A stretch of 64,000 nt of DNA from Acidobacteriota bacterium. GTDB lineage: Bacteria; Acidobacteriota; Terriglobia; Acidiferrales; UBA7541. Both the position numbers and the translations under genes were made by a program. The notes under the pieces were generated by a model. The model saw only the letters and a list, made by a program, of their open reading frames with translations, was not told where the DNA came from and did no database searches. Below, one piece after another: positions 17,679 through 28,926 of this stretch. The stretch covers positions 33,626-97,625 of the forward strand of contig JAJYLB010000012.1 of assembly GCA_021788095.1 (NCBI GenBank), given 5' to 3'. The stretch's first letter is position 1, and each line of letters opens with the position of its first letter.

Positions 17679-18317
17679 ATGCGCTGGTGGACGAGTGAAG
17701 GAGCCAAGGAACTGCCGGTGGTCGAAAAGCCGCCGAGCGAATACGACGAATTGCGCCGCCAGATCCTGTTCGCGAAGCTGGAAGACCTGCTGGCCTGGGG
17801 CCGCAAGAACTCGATGTGGCCGTTCATGTTCGGGCTCTCCTGCTGTTTCGTCGAAATGGCCACCAGCATCACCAGCAAATACGATATTTCGCGCTTCGGC
17901 GCCGAGGTCCTGCGCGGCACGCCGCGCGAAGCCGACCTCATGGTGATCGCCGGCACGCCCTTCCTCAAGATGGCCCCCATCATCCGCTGGCTCTACGAAC
18001 AGATGATGGCCCCGCGCTGGGTGATTTCGATGGGTTCCTGCGCGAACTCGGGCGGCATGTACGACATCTACAGCGTGGTCCAGGGCGTTGACAAAATCCT
18101 GCCGGTCGACGTCTACGTCCCCGGCTGTCCTCCCAGCCCCGTGGCGTTCATGGAAGGACTGATGCTCCTGCGCGAGGCGGTCGGCAACGAAAAACGCCCG
18201 CTGAGCTGGGTGGTGGGGCCCGAGGGAGTCGACAGGGGCGTTCGCCCGTCGATGCGCGATCTCAAACAGCCGGAGCGCGTTCAGGCCACCACGCTCCGCC
18301 CCATGGACGAGGTCTGA
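17679..18317 (+). CDS. nuoB: NADH-quinone oxidoreductase subunit B
   Basis: Hydrophilic subunit carrying the terminal iron-sulfur cluster N2. Cysteines are at about C55/C56 (GLSCCFVEM), C121 (GSCANSGG) and C150 (VPGCPPSP). Length is 212 residues from the ATG at 17679. GGGAG lies 6 nt upstream of this ATG, while the in-frame ATG at 17673 overlaps that ribosome site, so I prefer the later start. The C-terminal extension after the conserved core is charged. Confidence 0.95.
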   Translation: MRWWTSEGAKELPVVEKPPSEYDELRRQILFAKLEDLLAWGRKNSMWPFMFGLSCCFVEMATSITSKYDISRFGAEVLRGTPREADLMVIAGTPFLKMAPIIRWLYEQMMAPRWVISMGSCANSGGMYDIYSVVQGVDKILPVDVYVPGCPPSPVAFMEGLMLLREAVGNEKRPLSWVVGPEGVDRGVRPSMRDLKQPERVQATTLRPMDEV

Positions 18318-18319
18318 CG

Positions 18320-20083
18320 ATGGCCGCTCCCGCCGCGACGGCAAAACCCGCCGTCCTCGACGAGCTTCAAGGAAAATTCGGGACCGGGATCCTGGCCACC
18401 GAGAGCCCCCGCGACGCTATCCCCACCGCCTGGGTGGGTCGCGACAACCTCCTGCTCGCGATGCGCTACCTCAAAACGGAAATCGCCCGGCCTTACCGCA
18501 TGTTGTACGACCTCACCGCCATCGACGAGCGCGTGCGCGCCCATCGCGACGGGCAGCCGTCTGCGGATTTCACCGTCGCCTGCACCCTCTATTCTTTCGA
18601 CCGGAACGAATACCTGCGCGTCAAGGTCCCGCTCGCCGAAGACCACGCCTCGCTCGATTCCCTCTGCTCCGTCTGGCCCAACGCCAATTGGTACGAACGT
18701 GAGGTGTGGGACCTGTTCGGCATCCGGTTCGAAAATCACCCCTTCCTCGAGCGCCTCATCATGCCGCGGAGCTGGCAGGGCCATCCCCTGCGCAAGGACC
18801 ACCCGGCGCGCGCGACGGAAATGGGGCCGTTCCAGCTTCCCGAGGAAAAGGCCGAGGAAGAGGAGGAGCGCCTGCGCTTCCGGCCCGAGGAGTGGGGTCT
18901 GAAGCGCGCGGCCGAAGACACCGATTTCCTCTTCCTGAACATCGGTCCCCAGCATCCCGGCACCCACGGCGTCCTCCGCGTCGTCCTCCAGCTCGATGGC
19001 GAAGTGATTCTCGACGCCATTCCCGAAATCGGTTATCACCACCGCGGCGCCGAGAAGATGGGCGAGCGGCAGAGCTGGCATACCTACATCCCCTACACCG
19101 ACCGCATCGACTACCTCGCTGGCGTCCAGAACAACCTCGCCTACCTCACCGCCGTCGAAACCCTCGCCGGGATTCCCGTGCCGCCGCGGGCGCAGGTGAT
19201 TCGCGTCATGATGGCGGAGCTGTTTCGGATCATCAGCCACTTGGTTTGGTACGGCACCTTCGCCCAGGACGTCGGGCAGATGTCCCCCGTCTTCTACATG
19301 TTCAACGACCGCGAGCGCGCCTTCGGTATCGTGCAGGCCGTGACGGGAGCGCGCATGCATCCCAGTTGGTTCCGCATCGGCGGCACCGCGCACGATCTGC
19401 CCCGCGGCTGGGACAAAATGGTCCGCGAATTCCTCGCCTGGATGCCCGATCGCATGCGCGAATACGACAAGATCGTCATGCGCAACAAGATTTTCAAGGC
19501 GCGCACCCAGGGCGTGGGCGCCATCACCACCGAGCAGGCGATCGATTGGGGCGCCACGGGTCCGATGCTCCGCTCGACCGGCCTCGCCTGGGACTTCCGC
19601 AAGAAGCTCCCCTACAGCGGCTACGAAAATTTCGAATTCGATATTCCCACGGCGACCCACGGCGATTGCTACGACCGCGCCGTCGTCCACGTCGAAGAGA
19701 TCCGGCAGAGCCTGCGCATCATCGAGCAGTGCGTCGACAACATGCCCGAGGGACCGTACAAGAGCGATCACCCCCTCGCCCAGCCCCCGATCAAAGACCG
19801 CACCATGCACGATATCGAAACGCTCATCAATCATTTCCTCGGCGTTTCCTGGGGTCCGGTGATTCCGCCGGGCGAGGCGCTCGGAGCGATCGAAGCGCCC
19901 AAGGGCAATAACGGCTATTACCTGGTTTCCGACGGCGGCACCGTCAGCTACCGCACGCGCATCCGCACCCCTTCCTTCGCGCACATGCAGATGCTCCCCG
20001 ACATGACGCGAAACCTGATGGTGCCCGACCTGCTCGCGATTTTGGGAAGCATCGATTTCGTGCTGGCCGATATCGACCGCTAG
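18320..20083 (+). CDS. nuoCD: NADH-quinone oxidoreductase fused subunit C/D
   Basis: A 587-residue fusion like the E. coli one. Residues about 1-170 are NuoC ([19 protein letters not shown]). A charged linker rich in Glu follows (about 172-195), then the 49-kDa-like NuoD ([20 protein letters not shown]; ending [17 protein letters not shown]). NuoD forms the quinone pocket with NuoB. It starts 2 bp after the nuoB stop. The next gene, nuoE, is separated by a decayed mobile element. Confidence 0.96.
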   Translation: MAAPAATAKPAVLDELQGKFGTGILATESPRDAIPTAWVGRDNLLLAMRYLKTEIARPYRMLYDLTAIDERVRAHRDGQPSADFTVACTLYSFDRNEYLRVKVPLAEDHASLDSLCSVWPNANWYEREVWDLFGIRFENHPFLERLIMPRSWQGHPLRKDHPARATEMGPFQLPEEKAEEEEERLRFRPEEWGLKRAAEDTDFLFLNIGPQHPGTHGVLRVVLQLDGEVILDAIPEIGYHHRGAEKMGERQSWHTYIPYTDRIDYLAGVQNNLAYLTAVETLAGIPVPPRAQVIRVMMAELFRIISHLVWYGTFAQDVGQMSPVFYMFNDRERAFGIVQAVTGARMHPSWFRIGGTAHDLPRGWDKMVREFLAWMPDRMREYDKIVMRNKIFKARTQGVGAITTEQAIDWGATGPMLRSTGLAWDFRKKLPYSGYENFEFDIPTATHGDCYDRAVVHVEEIRQSLRIIEQCVDNMPEGPYKSDHPLAQPPIKDRTMHDIETLINHFLGVSWGPVIPPGEALGAIEAPKGNNGYYLVSDGGTVSYRTRIRTPSFAHMQMLPDMTRNLMVPDLLAILGSIDFVLADIDR

Positions 20084-20090
20084 GAGCAAG

Positions 20091-20236
20091 AGCAAGGATG
20101 CCGAAAAGGGACAACCTGTCATGCTGAGCGAAGCGAAGCATCCCGTCCTTGCGTTGAGAACGAGCGTCGAGATCCCTCGCCCGCCTCGGCGGGCTCAGGA
20201 GGGCGCTCCGGCGAAACTCCATGCAGCAACTTGCCA
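20091..20236. repeat. Decayed family E element between nuoCD and nuoE
   Basis: The left end AGCAAGGATGCCGAAAAGG matches the family E end AGCAGGATGCTGCAAAAGG (41371). The core GTCATGCTGAGCGAAGCGAA and GATCCCTCGC...CTCAGGA follows in the same order, and a degraded right end (CATGCAGCAACTTGCC) reaches 13 bp from the nuoE start. It fills nearly all of the 165-bp gap inside the operon. Confidence 0.7.
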
Positions 20237-20248
20237 GGCGAGGAACGC

Positions 20249-20713
20249 ATGCTGACGCCCGAAGAACAACGAGAAATCGAGGAAGAGGCCGCGCACTTCC
20301 CCCTTCGCCGCGCCGCCTCGATTGACGCCCTCCGCGTGGTGCAGAAGCATCGCGGCTGGGTCTCCGACGACGCCGTCAAGGACATCGCCGCCTTCCTCGA
20401 TACTTCGCCTGACGACATCGATAGCGTCGCCACCTTCTACAACCTCATCTTCCGTAAACCCGTGGGCCGCCACGTCATCATGGTCTGCGACAGCGTCAGT
20501 TGCTGGGTGATGGGTTACGAAGGCTTGCGAGACCGCCTCAAATCCCGACTCGGCATCGAAATGGGCCAGACCACTTCCGATGGCCGCTTCACCCTCTTGC
20601 CCGTCGTTTGCCTCGGCGCCTGCGACCGCGCCCCCACGATGATCGTCGATGGTCAGCTCCACGCCAATCTCGATCTGGAAACGATCGACCGGATTCTCGA
20701 GAGGTACCCGTAA
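20249..20713 (+). CDS. nuoE: NADH-quinone oxidoreductase subunit E
   Basis: A 24-kDa-type thioredoxin-fold subunit with one 2Fe-2S cluster, 154 residues. The four cysteines are in CDSVSC (C-x4-C) and CLGAC (C-x3-C). An N-terminal helical part (TPEEQREIEEEAAHFP) is followed by VATFYNLIFRKPVGRHVI. The ATG at 20249 has GCGAGGAA upstream. This ribosome site directly abuts the end of the inserted repeat. Confidence 0.94.
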   Translation: MLTPEEQREIEEEAAHFPLRRAASIDALRVVQKHRGWVSDDAVKDIAAFLDTSPDDIDSVATFYNLIFRKPVGRHVIMVCDSVSCWVMGYEGLRDRLKSRLGIEMGQTTSDGRFTLLPVVCLGACDRAPTMIVDGQLHANLDLETIDRILERYP

Positions 20714-20720
20714 CCGCGCC

Positions 20721-22001
20721 ATGGAAACCCCGCTCACCGCCAAAATACGCCCCGATGGAGAGATGATCGATCTCGCTGCCTACGAGCGCGCCGGCGGCTA
20801 CCAGGCCGCGCGCAAAGCCATGCGCATGGCCCCGGCCGAGATCACCGAACTGGTGAAGAAATCCACTCTCCGCGGGCGCGGCGGCGCCGGTTTCCCTACC
20901 GGCCAGAAATGGAGTTTCGTTCCCCTCGGCCCCGCGGCGCCCCGGCCGAAATATCTGATCGCCAATGCCGACGAAATGGAGCCCGGCACCTTCAAGGATC
21001 GCGTTCTGCTCGAGGGCGATCCGCACGAGCTGATCGAGGGCATGATCGTCGCCGCCCGGGCCATCGAAGCCGAGCGCGGCTACATCTTTCTGCGCGGGGA
21101 ATACACCGACGCCGCCGCGCGCCTCTCGCGCGCCCTCGCCGAGGCTTCGGCGAAAGGCTACCTCGGCAGGAACGTCTTCGGCTCGGGCGCCGATTTCGAC
21201 TTGCGCCTGCACCTGAGCGGAGGCCGCTACATGTGTGGCGAGGAAACGGGCTTGCTGAACGCCCTCGAAGGCAAGCGCGCCAATCCCCGCGCCAAGCCGC
21301 CTTTCCCCCAGGTCTCCGGCCTGTTTGGCAAGCCCAGCATCGTCCAGAACGTCGAAACGCTCTGCAATCTTCCCCATATCCTCGATAAGGGCGCCGACTG
21401 GTTCGTGAAACTCGGGTTGACGGGCGACGGCGGCACCAAGCTCTACGGCGCGAGCGGCAAGGTGAAAAAGCCCGGCTGCTGGGAACTGCCCATGGGCACG
21501 CCGCTCCGCGAGCTGCTCGAACGGTACGCCGGCGGCATGCGCGATGGCGTGCGCTTCCGCGGCGTCCTGCCCGGCGGCGCATCCACCGATTTCCTCACCG
21601 CCGACCATCTCGACGTCCCCATGGATTTCACCGCCGTCGCCAAGGCGGGCAGCCGGCTCGGCACGGGCACCATGATCGTGCTCGACGACAAGACTTGCCC
21701 CGTTGGCATGGTGCATAACCTCGAACACTTCTTCGCTCAGGAATCTTGCGGCTGGTGTACGCCCTGCTGGAGCGGCTTGCACTGGGCCGAAGAGATCCTT
21801 TGGGCCATCGAATCCGGGCGGGGGACGCCGGCCGATTTCGACCGGCTCGACCACGTCACGAAAATGTGCGGCCCCGGCAACACTTTTTGCGCTCTCGCTC
21901 CCGGCGCGGTCGAGCCGCTCCAGAGCGCGCTGAAGTATTTCCGGGAGGATTTCGAGCGGCATATACGCGAAAAACGGTGTCCGTGGAGAAACGGGCAATG
22001 A
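20721..22001 (+). CDS. nuoF: NADH-quinone oxidoreductase subunit F
   Basis: The NADH- and FMN-binding subunit, 426 residues. FMN/NADH motifs GRGGAGFPTGQKW and GEETGLLNALEGKR are present, and the 4Fe-4S (N3) ligands lie in ESCGWCTPCWSG plus a later Cys (GPGNTFCAL). The start at 20721 is 7 bp after the nuoE stop. Its stop overlaps the nuoG ATG (ATGA). Confidence 0.96.
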   Translation: METPLTAKIRPDGEMIDLAAYERAGGYQAARKAMRMAPAEITELVKKSTLRGRGGAGFPTGQKWSFVPLGPAAPRPKYLIANADEMEPGTFKDRVLLEGDPHELIEGMIVAARAIEAERGYIFLRGEYTDAAARLSRALAEASAKGYLGRNVFGSGADFDLRLHLSGGRYMCGEETGLLNALEGKRANPRAKPPFPQVSGLFGKPSIVQNVETLCNLPHILDKGADWFVKLGLTGDGGTKLYGASGKVKKPGCWELPMGTPLRELLERYAGGMRDGVRFRGVLPGGASTDFLTADHLDVPMDFTAVAKAGSRLGTGTMIVLDDKTCPVGMVHNLEHFFAQESCGWCTPCWSGLHWAEEILWAIESGRGTPADFDRLDHVTKMCGPGNTFCALAPGAVEPLQSALKYFREDFERHIREKRCPWRNGQ

Positions 22002-24739
22002 AGATCGTCGTCGACAAAAAGGAATACGAGGTCGATCCCCGCGAGAACCTGCTCGAAGCCTGCCTGGGCCGGGGGCTCGATCTGCCCTATTTCTGCTGGC
22101 ATCCCGCGATGGGCTCGGTGGGCGCGTGCCGCCAGTGCGCGGTCAAGGTCTACCGGGACGAGAACGACGCCCGCGGCCGCATCGTGATGGCTTGCATGAC
22201 CCCCATCACCCCGAATCTGCTCGCCTCGATCGACGACGCCGAAGCGCGCGAGTTTCGCGCGGGGATCGTCGAGGGCTTGATGGAAAGCCATCCGCACGAT
22301 TGCCCGGTGTGCGACGAAGGCGGCGAGTGCCACCTCCAGGACATGACGGTCATGACTGGCCATAACTACCGCCGGTTCGAGTTCCCCAAGCGCACCTTCC
22401 ACAACCAGTACCTCGGCCCCCTGCTCAACCACGAGATGAACCGCTGCATCCAGTGCTACCGCTGCACCCGCTTCTACACCGAGTACGCCGGAGGCAAGGA
22501 CTTCGCGGTGCTGAAGCTCCGCCATCTGGTCTATTTCGGCCGCGCGGAAGCGGGCGTCCTCGAAAACGAGTTTTCCGGCAACCTCGTCGAGGTCTGCCCC
22601 ACCGGCGTCTTCACCGACAAAACCCTGAAGCGGCACTACACCCGCAAATGGGATTTGCAGATGGCGCCAACCGTCTGCGCGCACTGCGCGTTGGGTTGCA
22701 ACGTGACCGCGGGCGAGCGCTACGGCACGCTGCGCCGTATCGTGAATCGCTACAACGGCCAGATCAACGGCTACTTCCTCTGCGATCGCGGCCGGTTCGG
22801 CTACGAGCACGTCAATAGCCCGAAGCGCATCCGCTCGGCGCGCGCCCGCCGCGACGCGGGGGCGGCGGAGATACCCAAGGCCGAGGCCCTCGATCGCTTC
22901 TCCAGCCTCGCCGCCGGCGGAAAGACGCTCGGCATCGGCTCGCCGCGCGCCTCCCTCGAATCCAACTTCGCGCTCCGCGCGCTGGTCGGCCCGGAAAACT
23001 TCTACGCGGGCGTCTCCGACGCCTCGTATGACCTCCTCGCCGCCATGCTCCAGGTCCTGCGCCAAGGTCCCGCCCCGGCCAGCCTCCGCCAAATCGAGCA
23101 TGGCGATGCTGCCCTGGTGCTCGGCGAAGACGTCACCAACTCCGCTCCGCGCCTCGCCCTCACCCTGCGCCAAACGATTCGCCAGGCCGGGCTCGAGCAG
23201 GCTGAAAAGATGCGCGTGCCGCGCTGGCAAGACCATGCCGTGCGCGAGCTCGCGCAAAAGGACCATGGCCCGCTCTTTATCGCCACCCCTTACCCCACGC
23301 GCCTGGATGATGTCGCCACCGAAACCTATCGCGCCGCCCCCGACGATATCGCCCGGCTGGGCTTCGCCGTCGCGCACCTGCTGGATCCGGCTTCCCCTGC
23401 CGTTCCCGATCTCGCCGAACCCCTCCGCGCGCTCGCCGGCCGGATCGCCGATACCCTCCAGGCCGCGGCGCGGCCGGTGGTTGTAAGCGGGACGGGCGCC
23501 GGAAGCGCCGCGGTCCTCCGCGCGGCGGCCGATGTCGCTCGCGCGCTGGCCAAAGCCGGCAAGCCCGTCGCCTTCTCGCTCCAGGCGGAAGAGCGCAATA
23601 GCCTGGGTTTCGCGATGATGGAGCCGAAGCCGCTCGGCCGGGCAGTGGACGCCGCTCGTGCCGGTGAAGTGCAAACGGTCATCGTGCTCGAAAACGATCT
23701 CTATCGCCGCGCTCCGGCCGCCGCTATCGACGCCTTGCTTGCCGCGCCGCACGTCGTCGCCCTCGACGCGCTCGAAACCCGCACAACCGCCAAGGCTGAA
23801 CTGGTGATTCCGGCGGCGCCTTTCGCCGAAGCCGACGGCACCGTGGTTTCCAGCGAGGGCCGCGCCCAGCGCTTCTTCCGCGTTTATCCCCCCGCGGGCG
23901 GCGTTCAAGATTCCTGGCGCTGGCTCGCCGACGTCCTCGGTCTCCTCGCCCGGCCGGAAGGCCTGGCGTGGAAGGATCTCGACGACGTCGTCGAAGCCGT
24001 CGCCCGCGCGTTTCCCTCGCTCGCCCGCATCCGCGATGCCGCTCCTGGCGCCGGCTTCCGCATCGCCGGGGCGAAGATACCGCGTGAGCCGCACCGATAC
24101 AGCGGCCGCACTTCCATGCTCGCCAATATCCAGGTCAGCGAGCCCAAGCCGCCCGAAGACCCCGATTCCGCGCTCTCCTACACCATGGAAGGAGCGCCCG
24201 TCGAACCCCCTGCCGCTCTCCTCCCCTTCTTCTGGACCGGCGGGTGGAATTCGATTCAGGCCGTTAATAAATTCCAGGAAGAAATCGCCGGCCCGCTCCG
24301 CGGCGGCGACGCCGGCGTCCGCCTGCTCGATCAGGCAGCCGGTGGCGCGGGTACCCTCGCCCGCGCGCCTGACGGCAGCGCAAGCGTCCCGGTCGCGGGC
24401 TATCTCGATTCGGTTCCGGCGCCCTTCGCGCCGCGCCGGGGCGAGTGGCTGATCGTGCCGCGCCATCATATCTTTGGCTCGGAAGAGCTGAGCGCCGAAG
24501 CTCCGGCCATCGCCGAACTGTCGCCGCAGCCTTACGTCGCGCTCGGTCCCTCGGACGCGGCGGCGCTCGGCGCCGCTCCGGGTGCGGTGGTCAACGTGAA
24601 ATCGGAAGCCGGCTCGGCGTCGCTCCCGCTTCGCGTCGAACCGGGCTTGCCGGCGGGCCTGGCCGCGCTGCCTGCCGGACTCGGTCCCTTGGCGGGCATC
24701 CCACTCCCCGTTTGGGGTCGAATCGAGCTGGGGCGATGA
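21998..24739 (+). CDS. nuoG: NADH-quinone oxidoreductase subunit G
   Basis: A large iron-sulfur subunit, 913 residues. The 2Fe-2S domain has cysteines in [17 protein letters not shown]. The His-ligated cluster motif is [14 protein letters not shown], and a further 4Fe-4S site is [10 protein letters not shown]...CPTG. A fourth site, CAHCALGCN...FLCDRGRFG, starts the molybdopterin-oxidoreductase-like region (about 225-900). That region carries no visible cofactor and is Ala/Pro-rich toward the end. It overlaps nuoF and nuoH by 4 nt each. Confidence 0.95.
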   Translation: MKIVVDKKEYEVDPRENLLEACLGRGLDLPYFCWHPAMGSVGACRQCAVKVYRDENDARGRIVMACMTPITPNLLASIDDAEAREFRAGIVEGLMESHPHDCPVCDEGGECHLQDMTVMTGHNYRRFEFPKRTFHNQYLGPLLNHEMNRCIQCYRCTRFYTEYAGGKDFAVLKLRHLVYFGRAEAGVLENEFSGNLVEVCPTGVFTDKTLKRHYTRKWDLQMAPTVCAHCALGCNVTAGERYGTLRRIVNRYNGQINGYFLCDRGRFGYEHVNSPKRIRSARARRDAGAAEIPKAEALDRFSSLAAGGKTLGIGSPRASLESNFALRALVGPENFYAGVSDASYDLLAAMLQVLRQGPAPASLRQIEHGDAALVLGEDVTNSAPRLALTLRQTIRQAGLEQAEKMRVPRWQDHAVRELAQKDHGPLFIATPYPTRLDDVATETYRAAPDDIARLGFAVAHLLDPASPAVPDLAEPLRALAGRIADTLQAAARPVVVSGTGAGSAAVLRAAADVARALAKAGKPVAFSLQAEERNSLGFAMMEPKPLGRAVDAARAGEVQTVIVLENDLYRRAPAAAIDALLAAPHVVALDALETRTTAKAELVIPAAPFAEADGTVVSSEGRAQRFFRVYPPAGGVQDSWRWLADVLGLLARPEGLAWKDLDDVVEAVARAFPSLARIRDAAPGAGFRIAGAKIPREPHRYSGRTSMLANIQVSEPKPPEDPDSALSYTMEGAPVEPPAALLPFFWTGGWNSIQAVNKFQEEIAGPLRGGDAGVRLLDQAAGGAGTLARAPDGSASVPVAGYLDSVPAPFAPRRGEWLIVPRHHIFGSEELSAEAPAIAELSPQPYVALGPSDAAALGAAPGAVVNVKSEAGSASLPLRVEPGLPAGLAALPAGLGPLAGIPLPVWGRIELGR

Positions 24740-25692
24740 ATCCCACTCTGCTCAAGATCGTCGTGATCCTCGTTATTCTGCTGGTCGTCTTGAACGTCTC
24801 CGCGCTCCTCATCTGGCTCGAACGGCGCCTGCTGGCCCTCTGGCAGGATCGCTACGGCCCGAACCGCGTCGGTCCGTTCGGCCTGCTGCAGGTGGTGGCC
24901 GACATGATCAAGATCTTCTTCAAGGAAGACTGGATACCCCCGTTTGCCGACAAGTGGGTGTTCGTCTTCGCCCCCGCGATCATCATGATCACGGTGCTGC
25001 TCACCTTTGCCGTTATTCCCTTCACCCCGCTCTTCCAGATCACCGAAACCAATATCGCCCTGCTGTTTTTCCTGGGTATGAGTTCCCTCGGCGTCTACAG
25101 CATCGTCCTCGCGGCTTGGGCTTCCAACAACAAGTACTCCTTGCTCGGCGGGATGCGCGCCGCCTCCCAGATGCTCAGCTACGAGGTCTTCATGGGCCTC
25201 TCGATGATGGGCACGGTCATGCTGGCCGGCTCGTTCAGCCTGCGCAGGATCGTCGAGGCGCAGCAACACATCTGGTTCGTCATTCCGCAGTTCCTCGGTT
25301 TCGTGTTGTTCCTGATCGCCGGCATCGCCGAAACCCGCCGCCTCCCCTTCGATCTCCCCGAAGCGGAGAGCGAGTTGGTGGCCGGATTCCATTCCGAGTA
25401 TTCGGGAATGAAGTTCGGCATGTTTTTCGTCGGCGAATACCTCGGCGTGGTCCTGATTTCGGCGCTGATATCGGTCCTCTTTTTCGGCGGCTGGCTTGGA
25501 CCCGTGCTGCCGCCGGTGGTTTGGATCGTGCTGAAAACGCTGTTCTTCATCTGTTTCTTCATTCTCTTGCGGGCGGCGATGCCGCGGCCGCGGTTCGACC
25601 AGTTGATGTCCTGGGGCTGGAAGTGGCTGTTGCCGCTCAGCCTGGCAAACCTGGCGATCACCGGCGCGGTCGTCCTGGCCAGGGGAAGGTAG
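24736..25692 (+). CDS. nuoH: NADH-quinone oxidoreductase subunit H
   Basis: Membrane subunit (ND1 homologue), 318 residues, about eight helices. It has the conserved loop [21 protein letters not shown] and the acidic motif [19 protein letters not shown] close to the quinone channel. The ATG overlaps the nuoG stop, so an upstream in-frame start inside nuoG is rejected. Confidence 0.96.
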   Translation: MNPTLLKIVVILVILLVVLNVSALLIWLERRLLALWQDRYGPNRVGPFGLLQVVADMIKIFFKEDWIPPFADKWVFVFAPAIIMITVLLTFAVIPFTPLFQITETNIALLFFLGMSSLGVYSIVLAAWASNNKYSLLGGMRAASQMLSYEVFMGLSMMGTVMLAGSFSLRRIVEAQQHIWFVIPQFLGFVLFLIAGIAETRRLPFDLPEAESELVAGFHSEYSGMKFGMFFVGEYLGVVLISALISVLFFGGWLGPVLPPVVWIVLKTLFFICFFILLRAAMPRPRFDQLMSWGWKWLLPLSLANLAITGAVVLARGR

Positions 25693-25698
25693 CGAGCG

Positions 25699-26214
25699 AT
25701 GTGGAGCATTATTCGGTCCTTGTGGCTGGTTCTGCTGCACATGTTCTGGCCGCGCTTTACCGTCCAGTATCCGGACCAGAAACCCTACCTCGCCCCGCGC
25801 TATCGCGGCCGGATCATCCTCTCCCGCGACCCGGATGGCGAGGAGCGATGCGTCGCCTGCTACCTCTGCGCGGTCGCCTGTCCGGTGGACTGCATCTCCC
25901 TCCAGGCCACCGAGGATCCGCACGGCCGCCGCTATCCCGAATGGTTCCGGATCAATTTCTCCCGCTGCATCTTCTGCGGGCTGTGCGAAGAGGCCTGCCC
26001 CACCTACGCCATCCAGCTCACCCCCGATATCGAGCTGGGCGAGTACAACCGCCAGAACCTCGTCTATGAGAAGGAGAACCTGTTGATCGGCGGCACGGGG
26101 AAATATCCCGGATACAATTTCTGGCGCGTTGCGGGAGTCCAGATCGAGGACAAAGACAAGGGCCAGTCGGAACGCGAAGCGCCTCCGGCCGATCTGCGCA
26201 CCTTGCTGCCCTGA
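25699..26214 (+). CDS. nuoI: NADH-quinone oxidoreductase subunit I
   Basis: A ferredoxin-like subunit of 171 residues with two 4Fe-4S motifs: [12 protein letters not shown] and [12 protein letters not shown] (clusters N6a/N6b). The N-terminal hydrophobic/aromatic stretch anchors it to the membrane arm. It follows nuoH by 6 bp and precedes nuoJ by 9 bp (GAGGAAACGA leader). Confidence 0.96.
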   Translation: MWSIIRSLWLVLLHMFWPRFTVQYPDQKPYLAPRYRGRIILSRDPDGEERCVACYLCAVACPVDCISLQATEDPHGRRYPEWFRINFSRCIFCGLCEEACPTYAIQLTPDIELGEYNRQNLVYEKENLLIGGTGKYPGYNFWRVAGVQIEDKDKGQSEREAPPADLRTLLP

Positions 26215-26223
26215 GGAAACGAA

Positions 26224-26811
26224 ATGGCATCGCTCTTCTACATCGCGGCGATCGTGGCGGTCTTGGCGACCATCTTGATGCTCACCCGCCTCAATCCCGT
26301 CCACGCCCTGCTCTATCTCACCGTTTCCCTGCTGGCCGTCGCGGTCGTTTTCTTCACGCTGGGCGCGCCCTTCATGGCCGCGCTCGAAGTGATCGTCTAT
26401 GCCGGGGCCATTATGGTCTTGTTCGTCTTCGTGGTGATGCTGCTCAACCTGGGCAAGCACACCGTCGATGCCGAGCGCCCTTTGGCGCGGCCCGAGGCGT
26501 TCACCGGGCCGGGGATTTTGGCCGCCATCCTGCTCTTCGAGGTCGTGTTCGTGCTCGCGCGCGCCCAGTCGCGCACGTTCGTCCTCGCGCAGGTGGGGCC
26601 GAGGGAAGTGGGTTTGTCGCTCTATGGGCCGTATCTGTTGGGAGTCGAATTGGCTTCTATCTTGCTCCTAGGCGCCCTGGTCGGCGCCTATCACGTGGGC
26701 TCGCGTCGAGCCCAAGGGAGGACCGGTGTCGTCCGTTCCGATCGAGTACGGGTTGCTGCTGGCGGGGATCTTGTTCGCGCTGGGGATGATCGGTCTTCTG
26801 GCCCGGCGTAA
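26224..26811 (+). CDS. nuoJ: NADH-quinone oxidoreductase subunit J
   Basis: Membrane subunit (ND6 homologue), 195 residues, five predicted helices, with the conserved segment [20 protein letters not shown]. The hydrophobic core ends near residue 160. The last ~28 residues (arginine-rich, no family resemblance) are read inside the nuoK gene in another frame. The 86-nt overlap with nuoK is unusual for this operon and suggests an ancestral frameshift that extended nuoJ. Confidence 0.93.
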   Translation: MASLFYIAAIVAVLATILMLTRLNPVHALLYLTVSLLAVAVVFFTLGAPFMAALEVIVYAGAIMVLFVFVVMLLNLGKHTVDAERPLARPEAFTGPGILAAILLFEVVFVLARAQSRTFVLAQVGPREVGLSLYGPYLLGVELASILLLGALVGAYHVGSRRAQGRTGVVRSDRVRVAAGGDLVRAGDDRSSGPA

Positions 26812-27034
26812 CCTGCTCTTCATCCTGATGTCCATTGAAGTGATGCTGAACGCGGCGGGCCTGGCGTTCGTCTCGGCGGGGGCGCGCTGGGGCCAAGCCG
26901 ACGGCCAGGTGATGTTCCTGTTCATCCTGGCCGTTGCGGCGGCCGAAGTCGCGGTGGGTTTGGCGCTGCTCCTGCGCCTCTATCACCGCTTCCAATCGCT
27001 CGATACCGATTCCGCCAGTGAGATGAGAGGCTGA
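26726..27034 (+). CDS. nuoK: NADH-quinone oxidoreductase subunit K
   Basis: A small antiporter-associated membrane subunit (ND4L), 102 residues, three helices. The key glutamates sit in [11 protein letters not shown] and [11 protein letters not shown]. The GTG start at 26726 is preceded by AAGGGAGGA, a strong ribosome site lying inside nuoJ. Its stop overlaps the nuoL ATG by 1 nt. Confidence 0.95.
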   Translation: MSSVPIEYGLLLAGILFALGMIGLLARRNLLFILMSIEVMLNAAGLAFVSAGARWGQADGQVMFLFILAVAAAEVAVGLALLLRLYHRFQSLDTDSASEMRG

Positions 27035-28926
27035 TGTTCCACCTGCTCTGGTTGGTTCCCGCGTTTCCGGTGGTGAGCGCGGCCCTGCTGATGCTCTTCG
27101 GGCGGCGCCTGGGCGACCGCATGGCCGCTTTCCTCGGCTGCGGCTCGATCGGTCTGTCGGCCGTCGTCTCCATCCTTATTGCTTGGCGGTTCCTCGCCGC
27201 GCCGCCGCCCGGCGCGGCGCTCACCGAGCATCTGTGGACGTGGATGAGCGTCGCCGGCTTCTCACCCGGCATCTCCCTCTATCTCGATGCCCTTTCGCTC
27301 ATCTTCATGCTGGTCGTGGCGTTTGTCAGCTTCTTCATCCACGTCTACTCGGTCGAGTACATGCGCGGCGACGAAGGATTCAGCCGGTTCTTTGCCTACA
27401 TGAATCTGTTCGTCGCCTCGATGATGCTGCTGGTGCTGGGCGATAACCTGCTCCTGCTCTACCTCGGCTGGGAAGGTGTCGGGCTCTGCAGCTATCTGCT
27501 CATCGGTTTCTGGTACACCGATCCGAAAAACGGTCTCGCCGCCCAGAAAGCCTTCATCGTCACTCGCGTGGGCGACACGGCGATGGCCCTCGGCCTCTTC
27601 CTCCTCTACCAGCAACTCGGCACGCTCACCATTCAGCCGCTGATGCACGCCGCCCAACTCGCCTGGCCGCACGGCTCGGTCTACGCCACTGCTGCCGGAT
27701 TGCTCCTGCTCGGCGGCGCGTGCGGCAAATCCGCGCAGTTGCCCTTGCAGACCTGGCTGCCCGACGCCATGGCCGGCCCCACCCCCACCAGCGCCCTGAT
27801 CCATGCCGCCACCATGGTCACCGCGGGCGTCTACCTGATCGCGCGGACCCACGTGCTCTTTGCCCTCGCGCCCACCGCCCAGTTCGCCGTCGCGGTCGTG
27901 GGCGCCGCCACGCTCATCGCCGCCGGCTTCGCCGCCCTCACCCAGGACGATATCAAGCGCATCCTCGCCTACAGCACCGTCAGCCAGATTGGCTACATGT
28001 TCCTGGGGCTCGGCGTGGGCGCGTGGACGGCCGCGATATTCCACTTCATGACCCACGCCTTCTTCAAGGCCCTGCTCTTCCTCGCGTCGGGGATGGTAAT
28101 CACCTCGATGCATCACGAGCAGAACATCTTCAAGATGGGCGGACTGCGCAAGCATCTCCGGCTGGCCTATTGGGCGTTCGTCATCGGCGGCTGCTCGCTC
28201 GCCGGACTCCCGCTCGTCACCGCCGGCTTCTACAGCAAGGGCCTGATCCTGTGGGGAACGCTTAGCTCGCCCGTCGGCAGCACGACGCTCTGGATTTTCG
28301 GCACGATCGGCGTGTTCATGACCTCGCTCTACACCTTCCGGCTCATCTTCATCACCTTCCATGGCGAGTGCCATCACCCGCCCTCGCACAAAACCGGCTG
28401 GCTGATGGGCGTGCCGGTGATCGTTCTCTCGGTCCTCTCGATCGTCGGTGGGTTCGTCGAGTTGCCTGCCTATCTGGGCAACCATCCCTGGTTCACCAAC
28501 TTCCTCCAGTCGGCGCTCCCCGCCACCGTCGAGGGACCCCATCCCGCCCTCGGCGAGTTGGGGTCGGAAGCCCTGGTGGTGCTCACGTTCTTCGTCGGGC
28601 TCTGGGCCGCCTGGTTTTTCTTCCTGAAGCGGCGCGATCTGGCCACGGCGCTTTCCGCCAAGGGCCTCGGCCGCGCGCTCCATCACTGGTGGTACACCGA
28701 TTGGGGCATGGACTGGCTTTACGACCGGCTGTTCGTTCGTCCCGTGGGCTGGTTCAGCAACACCAATAAGACCGACGCCGTGGATCTGATCTACACCGGC
28801 GCCGCCGCTGCGACGCGCACCGGCTGGCGTGCGCTGAGCCTGACCGAAACCGGCCGCGTCCGCTGGTACGCCACCGCGCTCGTCCTTGGCGCGGTGATCT
28901 TCATCTTCCTTGGGGCCCTGCTATGA
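27034..28926 (+). CDS. nuoL: NADH-quinone oxidoreductase subunit L
   Basis: Antiporter-like proton-pumping subunit (ND5), 630 residues, about 16 helices. It has the glutamate motif LYLGWEGVGLCSYLLIGFW and the motif ILAYSTVSQIGYMFLGLG. The lateral C-terminal helix region ends with a final transmembrane segment. ATGA overlap with nuoM. Confidence 0.96.
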   Translation: MFHLLWLVPAFPVVSAALLMLFGRRLGDRMAAFLGCGSIGLSAVVSILIAWRFLAAPPPGAALTEHLWTWMSVAGFSPGISLYLDALSLIFMLVVAFVSFFIHVYSVEYMRGDEGFSRFFAYMNLFVASMMLLVLGDNLLLLYLGWEGVGLCSYLLIGFWYTDPKNGLAAQKAFIVTRVGDTAMALGLFLLYQQLGTLTIQPLMHAAQLAWPHGSVYATAAGLLLLGGACGKSAQLPLQTWLPDAMAGPTPTSALIHAATMVTAGVYLIARTHVLFALAPTAQFAVAVVGAATLIAAGFAALTQDDIKRILAYSTVSQIGYMFLGLGVGAWTAAIFHFMTHAFFKALLFLASGMVITSMHHEQNIFKMGGLRKHLRLAYWAFVIGGCSLAGLPLVTAGFYSKGLILWGTLSSPVGSTTLWIFGTIGVFMTSLYTFRLIFITFHGECHHPPSHKTGWLMGVPVIVLSVLSIVGGFVELPAYLGNHPWFTNFLQSALPATVEGPHPALGELGSEALVVLTFFVGLWAAWFFFLKRRDLATALSAKGLGRALHHWWYTDWGMDWLYDRLFVRPVGWFSNTNKTDAVDLIYTGAAAATRTGWRALSLTETGRVRWYATALVLGAVIFIFLGALL

